64,000 nucleotides of DNA, taken from assembly GCA_021904315.1 (NCBI GenBank), contig CM038919.1, positions 8,618,001 to 8,682,000 on the forward strand, given 5' to 3'. Both the position numbers and the translations under genes were made by a program. The notes under the pieces are model-generated. The model was given only the letters and a program-made list of their open reading frames with translations, was not told where the DNA came from and made no database searches. Below, piece by piece: positions 1 to 10,330 of this stretch. Position 1 is the first letter of the stretch, and each line of letters starts with the position of its first letter. The stretch comes from Sphagnum magellanicum (Eukaryota; Streptophyta; Sphagnopsida; Sphagnales; Sphagnaceae).

Positions 1-329
1 TTTTGTATTTTCCTTACTATTTTAGTGTTTAGGTGAACTATTCTTTTAATTCATGAAACCTTTTTTATTATATGCAATCTTGTTGATGTGGTGGTTGAGT
101 TGAATGCTTGGTTTGAATAGGTATTCAATTGTTGAGAAATACACGTATATGTTACATTATAGAAGGTTGTTCTTGTTCAAGAGTGTTGCATCACATATTG
201 AGCAAATGTGTCATGTGGTTGGAGCTATGGTTGTTTTAACTAATGTTAAGATTTGGTATTTGAAGTGGGCAACAAGCATGGAACAACTCCGAGCGAGATT
301 GTGTGATTGAAATCCACATCATTGTTACA

Positions 330-2252
330 ATGGTTCATGAAGGTGTGAAAGCTAGCAAGATAAACAAAAATCAATGTGAGTAGTTGGCAAGCATGTACAA
401 TAAAATAAGTGTTTTCTTCCAAGAGTTGGTGATGTTGGATGATGCAAATCATGTAATGTTGTTGAACTTATGTGGTGAATTAATTCTTGTCCTTGAGAGG
501 GGAAAGGAACTAGGCTTGCAATATGGAAGTGCAAAATGGTTTGAACTAGTCGTGACTAGGGGAGAAAACCAAGAGGCATTTAACAAGATCCATTTGTCAT
601 TCAGTACTTATATCAAAACATTTCATAAGGAAATTCACAAAGTCCAATTAACATACACTTACCCCATTGGATTCATAACACAACAATAGAAGCAACATTT
701 CAAAAAGGACGCAAAGGGTGATCATAAGGATATGCTAGAAACATTGGAGGAATTGCAAGAGAATTTGCCCATGGCACTGGCTAAGCTCAAGGGAACACAA
801 TCACATGAACTCCCTATCAATATGCAAATAGATAGTTGAAAAATTATAATTCAAGGACAAATTGGAAAGGGGTTTTATAGGTTGGTGCATGAAGCATATT
901 GGTTATGATGTAAATATCAAAATCATAGAAGCAAATGATATCATTGTGTTGTAAAAAGAGGTGGGGATATTAGCAAAATTTAACCATCCACAAATCATGC
1001 AACTAGTAGGTTTTTCTATACTTAAAGTTACAAATAAGGACAAGGGCAATGATAATGGCCTATGAAGCATGATTTTAATAATGGAGCTAATGGATGGAGA
1101 TGTGCATCACCCATTAGTGATTGGGTTAAATTTGATCCACAAGCTCCACCCTTTTCATTAGAAGTAACCATAGACATCATTATTCAAATTGCAACAGGCG
1201 TGATATACCTACACAAATAGGGAGTTTTCCATGGAGACCTCAAAGCCTCCAATGTGCATGTCAACCATCCTGACAACCACATTGAAGCTATGACTTCAGA
1301 ATTTGGGGTGGCACAAACTATAAAGCTCACTAAGCATTTTGATACAAGCATGCACATCAATGGAGATCATGTTTCTTTAACTTCTTCTATTTATTCAAAT
1401 CAATCATTTACTATAATGGTTGGGACAACTAGTGGGAGGGCACTATAGGTGTCTTATATCCAAATGAATATATAAAACAAAGACATCAATGGTTATTTTG
1501 GGGAGGGGATTTAGGGTGCAGATTTGGGGTTCAAACTATGGGTGAGGTTTCTAGAAATGAAAAAAAAAAATTCCTTCCAAAATAATAATTGTGATGTTAA
1601 TGAAACTAAATGTGATTGAAGGCCTCTTCCCTAGGTGTTTCTTTCTAGAAGTGGGTTATATGTGTTTTTGAAAAACTTCTAAAACACTCTAATGTTAATG
1701 TTATTTCAATGGCTCGAATTTGGATAAGGTGTTTGTAAGTGGCTATTCAAACAAAGACATTTTATTTTTTAACATTTAAAACTCATTGGTTGTATTCTTC
1801 TATAATAGGATGATTATTTTATTAACCACCCAAACTATAACACTATATTATGGTAGATGGGATCCATTGTTTCTCCAAGCATAAATTATAACTTTTTCAT
1901 TTGCAATTTGGAATTAACAAATCACAAATCTAACATCTCATGTGGGGGTTTTGTTTTTGTCATTGGTTCATGTTAAACAAAAGATGGGGAGATGTCATCA
2001 AAGGAATTGACATATATAGCAAAAGCAGATGCATATAGTTTTGTGATGACATATTACAAAATCATCACATGAAAATTTTCGTTTAGCAAGCACCTACCAC
2101 AACATTTAGTCAATGAAATGGTTATGAAAGGTGAGAAGTCTAAATTGGTTAAAATTACATGGTTATCAACCTTCATCCAAAAGTGTTGGCAAACTAAAGC
2201 TAAGGATAGGCCTACATTTGAAACCATTTGCACCAATCTACAACAGAGAAAG
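330..2252 (+). pseudogene. Decayed MLKL-like (HeLo-type N-domain + kinase-like) protein gene
   Basis: Pieces in conserved order read as a plant protein kinase-like gene with a helical N-terminal domain. At 330-620 an amphipathic helical stretch includes KINKNQCE, LASMYNKISVFFQEL and later KWFELVVTRGENQEAFNKI, the style of four-helix HeLo/MCA/RPW8-type bundles found in plant MLKL-like proteins. The kinase part follows: glycine loop GQIGKGF (855-875), EVGILAKFNHPQIMQLVGFS (958-1017), catalytic loop HGDLKASNV (1230-1256), EFGVA in the DFG position (1299-1313), KADAYSFVMTYYKIIT (2022-2069) and FIQKCWQTKAKDRPTF (2172-2219). Stops (381, 1218, 2067) and frameshifts break it, and 1441-1985 has no kinase homology, so an insertion or an intron lies there. 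HGD in place of HRD and EFG in place of DFG could be decay or a pseudokinase trait. The kinase assignment is firm; the MLKL assignment is inference. Confidence 0.75.
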
Positions 2253-3144
2253 GTGACAAAAACTAAAGATAAAAAAAAAAAGTCAACAAGTGTACTATTA
2301 TTTAATCTAGCTTCATAACTACATTACTTGGAGTTTGTTCCTTGTATATAAAGGTGTATCAATCTTACAATCATATGTTACATTCATGTGACTTTCACAT
2401 TTTGTATGCCCAAATTTGGAAGATGTATAGATGAACTTTGGGCAATTGTTTAAGCTATCGGCAATATCATAATTTAATAATAGATATGTGTTGATGGTGA
2501 AGATACTTACTATGTATTGGTGGTCCTTAAAATGGTGAAGGATTATGTATTTGGAGAAGACATAAGATTGGGAACTTATGGCCTTGCCCCAACTTTGTAA
2601 GCCTATTTGTTTACATGTTGGTTCAAGTTTTGAAAAAAATTCTTTAGAAACATGAAATCATAATTTGTTAGAATGAGTTTAATGAAACACATAGCTCTAC
2701 ATTTGAATTTGCCGAAATTTCAGCCTTGTTGCATAAGAATCTTATTTGAAAAGTTTGTGTAGTAAGACCTTTTCAATAGATCTTACTTAACAATCCTTAT
2801 CAAACCTTTTTAAAAGCTTGTGCATGATGTATTTTGCATTATGTATGACAAATTAACATCCCAACTCTTTGGCAATGTCATTTAGAGTTCTTAGGGGAAA
2901 TTTGAGCATGTGGTATCTGTAGGTGGAATGGTGGCAATGACCTATGAAGTGGCAATTGAAATATTCCATAAAAACTTTTCATTTTGTCAAATTGTTTGCA
3001 AAAGATAGGGGAATTTACTTCGTGCAGCATTTTTATTTAATTTATGGTACAAGGATGACCAAAAGATTGATGAATTCATCAATGAAGCTTAAAAGTTGTT
3101 CCAACAAACAGGTTAGACAGATTAGGTTTGGCATTCTTTAAACA
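2253..3144. other. Gene-free AT-rich stretch
   Basis: No recognisable coding homology, tRNA or clear repeat. The 65-codon ORF at 2944-3141 has no motif that I recognise. Probably decayed intergenic DNA downstream of the kinase pseudogene. Confidence 0.4.
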
Positions 3145-3332
3145 ATTTTTTTCTTGGGGAAGCACAATAACAAACCCAACCTAACAACAAGCTATAAGTT
3201 GGCACCCCCGAGTCAAACTCAATGATAGAGGGCTAACATGACTTTCACTTGCACACCATTGACTTTGAACCCATAACCTTTTTGAGGTCCCAAGGTCCTA
3301 GATATGGGTTATACCAATGAGCCACCCCCCTA
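3145..3332 (-). repeat. tRNA-derived SINE-like element
   Basis: Read on the minus strand, the segment begins GGGGTGGCTCATTGGTATAA, a pol III A-box-like string (about 3306-3328). About 50 bases later comes a B-box-like GGGTTCAAAGTC (3264-3275). The order, orientation and spacing match the head of a tRNA-derived SINE. The body runs to a T/A-rich tail near 3145. Exact ends and target-site duplication could not be fixed, so this could also be a lone tRNA-like fragment. Confidence 0.5.
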
Positions 3333-5985
3333 AGGATTTTTAACATTATTTTCATAGTTGCATTCTTCCTACATTTATTATAGGCTTGAAGACCATGGTA
3401 TGTTCTTTTGCATAATAGCAATGTGAAATGGAAGTTGTCCTCCTATTTCATTTTTTCCCATTGACACAAATTACTTGTATTACAAGTATTTTCCTTTGAA
3501 CATGGATGTTTAGATTATTTGAACATTTTGCAACTTTGTGTTGTCTTCCATAGATTGTGTTGGTTAATTTGTTATTGAACCAATGAAAGAATGGTGTTGA
3601 ACTAGTTGTTCATAGATACAATGGTGATTATCTTGAATGTGTTTTGAATTGATCTTATGGTTGTGATATTACAAAATTGATGTGACTTCAATCTTGTTAT
3701 AATAGTAACAATATTTCATACATCATGTGTATATATAAAACACATATGTAGTAATCCACTAAATGGTTGTATATGGTCATCTAAGCTTCTATCACATATC
3801 AATATACTAACCCAAACATGAACACTTGCAATGGACTATATTTAAATGACATGACTGCTACAAGAAAATATGGCCATATCTTGCATGACAAAATACCCAT
3901 CAAGGAGTTCAAGTGGAATATTTGACATATGTTAGTGGAGGTCAAAATTAATATGCTTTCCTAGTTTTAAGGGTGAGAAAATGTTTGCTTGTCCATATGA
4001 ACATAAAATTATTGTAGCCATCCATGCAATTTTGTCCACATCTTTTCCTTTAGGATGTCTCCGTACAACCTTTAAGTTGAATAATAATAAATCCTAAACT
4101 TTTGAATTTAGTTTGTGAACTTGAAAGTAAAATAATAAATCTTGAAATTTTGAGTTTAAGCTTAAACCCTAAACCTTTAATTGAGACCTTGAAACAAAAA
4201 CCTTAAACCCTAAACTTTAAAGTAAAAATCTTAAACCACAAGCCTTTTATTGTGAAATTAACTAAAACCCAAAATCTCAATTTCAAAATATTTTTTGAAA
4301 AGGACACCTTGACACAAAGTTTACAATTAAAAATTAAAACTAATATTGAAAATTTTGTATAGTAAAAACTTAAATTGGTGTAAGAACCTGAAATTAGATA
4401 TGAAACCAAAATGTTACAATAACATAGACTAGGTCTATGTTATCTAGTTTAGGATATATATAATATTATTATACCTTTAATACTTTGTTATGCTAGCTTA
4501 GGTAGATGTATTGGGTATATTAACTTAGGCATGTACTATCTTAGACCATCATTTTAATGATATGTGTTCACTTTATACACCATTAGTTGCATGTTAGTTG
4601 CACACATAACCATTTAGAACAAAAATTATATGGTGCTAATTTTGTAGTTGCATGTGTGATTGATCTAGTTATAAACGACAATTCCTTGGACACAATTGCA
4701 AAATGATTAGTTGCATATGGCAATATTTTTTCTAGTGTCACCTTCCATTTCAATTTAAACAAATTTTTATTTGATATTAAAATATTCATAAAGTTTTGCC
4801 ATGCTTCATCAAAATAGTATGTTTCATTTGCAAGAATCATTAAGTTTGTGAACACATAAAACATTATAGTGTTGAAGACATGAATTGAATGTCAATTTTC
4901 TACATGACTTACATAATGGACAAGTGAATGATGAAAATACCCACATTCAAAAATGTTAGTGTCAACTAGTCAAGGAGGCCTATAGGGTAATTTCATCATT
5001 ATACCATAGTACTTGGCAACTTCGGTAGTTTTCTATTGAATAATTAATTTAATCTAGAATTTTTGGTTTGGCATCTACTTTTTTTATTTTGAAAATTTTG
5101 GGATATGTGTAATATATGTAATAAAATTGTTAGTATTTAACAATATTTCACTATGTTAGCGCTCAAATGGATGTAAAGTAACTTATTTGGTCAGACGCGA
5201 CCCTGGTTCAAAACTAGTTGACAACATGAATGTGTTTTTGAAAATTTTGGCAAAAAAGGTTGAATGTTTTTAGAAATTTTTAGCAAAGTTGAAAATAATT
5301 TAATTTATGCCTAAGTTGCCCAAGTACTATGGTATTTTGAAATTTTCAATATTAGTGATACCTTATTAATGTTTAAAATACAAATAATAGTTGGGTGAAA
5401 GTAGGAAATGAGTTTGAAAGTCAAAGCTTATATATAATGTATGGCAATTATCATTTTGAACCTATTAATGTAGATAATCAATAATTTATGGATATTTCAA
5501 ATTTGAATTATCACACAAATCCTCGAATAAAACCTAACAATGGTAAATAGTAATGTTGTGCTTAAAATTTACAAGAAACAAAAAATACACCACAAGAAAA
5601 TCACAGTAAGTGGAAATATTTTTAATTGGAATGTTGAATTAGACAATGTTTTGTTAAAATTGAATGATAAATATCCTACTTGCCAACAAATTGCATTAAT
5701 TTTTTGGTCCAACTATCCAAATTTGGTTTGAAACATATTAAAGATATTGAGAAAATGCCTTGAATTTAAGTAAGAAAAACCTAATAATACAAATGAAAAC
5801 ATCAATATATATTCAAAATAGTCCCATTAAACAACTTGTGTTACCAATACAATTGTTGTATTGCTGAAAATTACAACTCTGATCAAGAAATATCAATTTG
5901 CATACATATTAGAAAACAATAAAGATATAATACTATATTAACAAAATGTTATAAAGAAATGAATTATGAAAAATTCAAAGATTGT
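3333..5985. other. Gene-free AT-rich stretch
   Basis: Low-complexity AT-rich DNA with no recognisable protein motif. Around 4080-4260 there are loose AAACCCTAAACC-type strings, too few and too irregular to call an interstitial telomere array. The ORF at 5540-5731 lies just upstream of the Helitron remains and could be its N-terminal part, but shows no diagnostic motif. Confidence 0.35.
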
Positions 5986-6529
5986 AAAAATTAAAAAAGG
6001 TTTTGTTTCATTTTGTGTTGAAGATTTTGAAACATTATTTAGGAATAAGAATGAAATATTAGACATTGCAAACTATGTTTGCAATTGTTGTCAAATTTTA
6101 TGTTTTGGTTATCAAGATCATTATGCATTTGTACCATAAATGAATGATTTTCATGTTTCCATGAAAAATTGCAAAATTAAAAATACATGTATTCATTTGC
6201 AAGTCACAAATTTGAATCATATGGTAAATAAATGAAATCATATTATTCATAATCCATTTGATATGAAATTCATTTCAATGTTAAATAAAATTGAAAAAAT
6301 ATAATAAAACCACATTTCATAGTTGCACAAACATTAGTACAAAAGTGGGGTGCAATTCACTAATTTAAATCATTGTGGGACTTTAAAAGTGAAATAAGTT
6401 CACCTTGCTTTGGTCATTTCACCTTATTTAATGTTATGTGATTTTAAAGTCACTATGTGATCATCATATTCACCGCCAGTTCACATAATTCATTATTAAT
6501 TAAAATAATTCAATATAGTAAATAGTTTT

Positions 6530-6735
6530 TTCATGTTTTTAAGTTAAATACCTTAGATTATTTTACCCTATGCTATTTTTGGTTATTATAAATTATTTTA
6601 AGCTAGTCCACCCTATGTTATTTTAAATTATTTTCCCTTAAATTATTCTCAATTATTTTAAGTTATTTTATGTTAGGCTATTATAGGTTATTCGATCTTA
6701 AATTATCCTAGGTTATCCTACCTTAAAATATTTTT
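6530..6735. repeat. Degenerate TTATTTTA minisatellite
   Basis: About 200 bases made of variants of a roughly 10-base unit of the kind TTATTTTAGG/TTATTTTACCCTA (for example TTATTTTACCCTA, TTATTTTAAATTATTTT, TTATCCTAGGTTATCC). The copies are poorly conserved. It lies inside the Helitron remains, so it expanded or inserted after the element landed. Confidence 0.55.
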
Positions 6736-6774
6736 AAAATAATAATATGTGATGACAAACATTTTCACACATTT

Positions 6775-6960
6775 AAATAATGGTCCAATGGTTAAGGATT
6801 TCATGTTCCTTAAACATGGAAGTGAAGGAAGGTGAAGGGTTCAAACCTTCATATATTAGTCAGTTAGGTTTTTAATTAAGGTTAAGTGGCCTAGGTTAAT
6901 TTAGGTCATTAATCTAGTTTAGGTTTTGAAATTAACCAAGCTATGAACTAGGAAGTTAAT
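6775..6960 (+). repeat. tRNA-derived SINE-like element nested in the Helitron relic
   Basis: TGGTCCAATGGTTAAGGA at 6781-6798 fits the pol III A box (TRGYNNARNNG), and GGGTTCAAACC at 6837-6847 fits the B box. Their spacing is that of a tRNA. The downstream body is not tRNA-like, which points to a SINE rather than a tRNA gene. It lies between two blocks of Helitron coding homology, consistent with a later insertion. The 3' end is uncertain. Confidence 0.5.
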
Positions 6961-8830
6961 GTAATGAATTAACCATTAATGAATTCGTTATGTTCCCAAC
7001 CAATAATCCCCGTTCATTATAAGGTTGGTTGGTTTAACCATAATGTTTTTGTTTAATTTCACTTGGAGTTTCAATGAAACACAATGAACTAAAACACATT
7101 TCCTAGTACTAAATTTTTTCAATTAAAAGAATATGGTGAATATGGAATGCATGGAAACATTATGAATGTTCCAACAAATGTAAATCTATTACAAAATGTG
7201 TTGTTTTAAATGTTACATGATGATTATTCTAATACTATTTTTTTTAAATTACAATCTAAATCAATATATATGTTAGGTTATCTTTTCCCTAACATAGTTG
7301 TGAAGACATTAAATCAACTTTTTAAAAAATAATAATATGTTGAAGCAAAAGTTTCAATAAAATAAAAGTTGAAAGATTTAGCAAAAGTTGCAACTACAAA
7401 TCAAAATGATAATTTTGGTGAATCTAATGAATTTTAAAAAAAATTGGACGCATTCAAAGAAGTATTTGATGGAGATTATAGAGATATTTTATTATAAAAC
7501 ATTATAAATGTTGAACATTGATAATGAAATGTAATTGAAAATTTCACTTGCATAAGATTTTTATCACTTTTTTATTTAGTGATTTAAATATTTTGAATAA
7601 TACAACTTTCCAACATTATTTTCTAGCCATTCAAAGGTCCTTCATTTTTTGTCCATATCGAAAAATTGCACAAATAAAATAAACAAATGTAAAAGGAAAA
7701 TTCACTTATCATATACTTAATATATTCTTTAAAACGACCAAAATATTAATAAATTTCATATTGTCTCTACATGGGTTTGTATCCAAAGAAAATCATTAGG
7801 TCATAATTTGACAATAACAATGTATTACAATGTAAACTTAAATAAACATAGAACATGCATAAGAACATTTCAAAGTTATTTATATTAATTTTAAAGATTG
7901 TGTTTGAGATGATCAAGCAATTTAGACTTCCAATTTTTTTTTGCACCATTTGTTACAAGAATTAATAATTGGCAAGTATATATCGAAACATTAAATGAAT
8001 TATATATTAAACAATAGAAAAAAAATGTTAGAAATGATCCTATTACATGTGCATGTTATTATGAACATCAAATGAGTGGATGAATGCACATTGTGAAGAA
8101 CCCTTTTAGGCACAAACATGGTTCAAACTATGTGGAATCACATGGTTCAATAGATCCCCCACTTTCATAAAGATTTTTTAAATCATTTCAATTTTTGGAG
8201 TTTATTTATTTTTTCAATACAATCATTTAGGTACTATTTTCAAATAAATTTACCCTAACATCACATAATAATGAAAATCAAAAAATGTAATTTCTTTAGT
8301 AATTGATTTTTTATGTGTAATTATCATAATATTCAAAAACATTGTAATAAATGATATTGTTAATGATTTTTTTGTGAATAATGACAATGTTGATGTTGAA
8401 GTTAAGAAATGAACCACCCATACTTTAAAAACATTATAGTGACATATAAAAGGGGTCCCCCATAAATTACTTTCACATTAATAGTTTTCAAATACTAAAT
8501 GAAAAAAACCAAATTTTTATTTGGTGAAGTTAAAGGTTATTTTTTTGTAATAAACTTTCAAGCTAGTGGGTTAACTCATGAACATGGATTGTTACAATTA
8601 ATAAATCCCCCTTGATTTGGTATTGCTTTGAATAATGATGTTGAAAATTTTGTTTATAAATATTTAATAAATTTTAATCAAACAATTCTTTTTTTTTAAC
8701 TACACAATATACAAATTCATGAACATAGATGAACATGTACAAAAACATTCAAGAGATAAACATTGGGTTCATTGCCCAACACCTCCAATGAAATCAAAAA
8801 ATGAAAATGCCATTTAAAATAACATAATTA

Positions 8831-9507
8831 TGTGTTGAATTTTTGTGAAATTACAATTTAAATTCATTTAAAAAAATAATGGAGATGCATTTATGTGAAG
8901 ATATTACATTTGATCACTTTTTATTAAACTTGCAACAAGATGAATATAGTTATGTTTTAAGTTTGTGATCTACATATATACACTAGAAGAAATATTGTCA
9001 TATGTAATCATTCTATCTACAACCACATGTGAATATTAGTCATTTGCAATTATCTTTGGTCGTTTTGCAACTATTTGACAAGTTTAGTCATTATTGCAAT
9101 TATGTTTCAATTGAATTCCAATTTTCTTATCCTTCCATTTGGACAATTTCTAATATGGATTTCATCCAAGAAAAGACATACCTATATGTCACATTACCAA
9201 AATTAGTCACATCACTATGGGGTGGACCTAATCCAAGGGGTATATTAAAGTGTATTAGAAGTACAACATGCAATATGTTTTATGGGTGTATTAATATGTA
9301 TTTAGCTTGTATTTAAAATAATTAGGTGTATCTTATGCATACATTAAAGCTATATATGTATAATAAGATTATATCATCACAAATTTATAGGCTTCATGGG
9401 TTTGTTCCAAATCCATGCGAAATTTATTATTTCATGGGTTTGTATCATGTAAACATGAATGTCATGCATTATTTAAACACGAAAGTTATATGCATGATTT
9501 CTGTGTG
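8831..9507. other. Stretch without recognised gene
   Basis: The 95-codon ORF at 9029-9316 and the 65-codon ORF at 9326-9523 show no domain that I recognise. AT-rich. It may be the 3' part of the Helitron or an unrelated insertion. Confidence 0.3.
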
Positions 9508-9640
9508 TAAACAACACAAATAGACATACAACATCTATGTCTAAACAATACGAATAGGCATATGATATTTGTGTTTAAACAATGCACACGACATTGATGT
9601 TCACACAATACAAATAGATGAATGATATCCATGTCTATTC
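9508..9640. repeat. Short tandem repeat, ~34-bp unit
   Basis: Three to four imperfect copies of a roughly 34-base unit of the form TAAACAATACAAATAGRCAT followed by ATGATATCTATGT. One copy is shortened to about 26 bases. Confidence 0.6.
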
Positions 9641-9754
9641 CATACAAACCTATGAAAAGAAAATTTTGCATGGACTATTATTGCCAAATCATGACCCATG
9701 AAGTTTGTGATGGCCTACCTATTTAGCCTAGGTGCGATGTGGCCTAGGTTTGGG

Positions 9755-10330
9755 CATGACCTTGGTTAATTTAGGTTAACATTTACCCCAGTTTTTAATT
9801 TTGTCAGGGTTTAACCACAATTTGTTCAAATTTTAATTGAACCAAGGTTTAGCCAAAGTTAACTAAAATCTAATTAAATAAAATTCTAACCAAGGTTTAA
9901 CCAAGTTTAATTTCATCAAGTTTTAACCAAGGATTGATTTAACAAATGTTTAGTCACAATTAAGCCAAGTTTTTGTTTAATAAAGGTTTAACCAACATTT
10001 AACCAAGTTTTAATTTAACTAATGTTTAACCAAGGTTTAATTTAGCTAAAGATTAATTGAATTTTATTTTTTCCAAATTTGAATTGGATGTTTTATTTTA
10101 TTCAATGTTTTGCCATGATTTAACTAAGGTTTAGCCCAAGTTTAAGTAAGTTTTAGTTTTGTTAATGTTTAGTCACAATTTAACGAAAGTTTAGCTAGGT
10201 TTTAATTTAAACAAGGTTTGATCAAATTTTAGTTTAACCAAGGTTACTCAAGGTTTAACCGAGTGTCAATTTTGCCACAATTTATCCAAGGTTTAGTTTT
10301 GCCAATGTTTAGCCATGATATAGGTGCAAT
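9755..10330. repeat. Degenerate minisatellite built on AACCAAGGTTTAA
   Basis: About 570 bases in which AACCAAGGTTTAA, TTTAACCAAGTTTTAATTT and close variants recur every 15-25 bases, on a base of TTTAACCA. It has no coding content. The copies have diverged strongly, so the array is old. Confidence 0.65.

Larger units (their letters stand above)
5990..8830 (+). pseudogene. Decayed Helitron Rep (HUH endonuclease) gene
   Basis: Fragments in three frames follow the order of plant Helitron proteins. They are: a cysteine cluster YVCNCCQILCF (6074-6106) after CVEDFETLFRNKNEI; NVPTNVNLLQNVLF, MLHDDYSN and SKSIYMLGYLFPNIVVKTL (7165-7329), the Helitron-like N domain; NDPITCACYYEHQM followed by HKHGSNYV (8033-8140), part of the Rep domain; FQASGLTHEHGLL (8556-8594), matching the Helitron FQ-RGSPH-H block with the HUH metal-binding pair H-E-H at 8577-8585; and QIHEHR-TCTKTFKR (about 8713-8760), the downstream His/Cys block. 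Stops are frequent. Between 6.4 and 7.1 kb the reading is interrupted by other sequence, including a SINE-like unit. I found no helicase (Pif1-like) part downstream. Rep initiates rolling-circle transposition; this copy is dead. The 5' TC and 3' CTRR ends were not located. Confidence 0.75.

Noticed and set aside
4080..4260. AAACCCTAAACC strings resembling plant telomere repeats
   Set aside because: Only a few irregular units, with no run of perfect CCCTAAA. Chance in AT-rich DNA or an ancient remnant cannot be distinguished.
8982..9010. CACTAGAAGAAAT as a CACTA transposon end
   Set aside because: No matching inverted end or 3-base target duplication found in the window.
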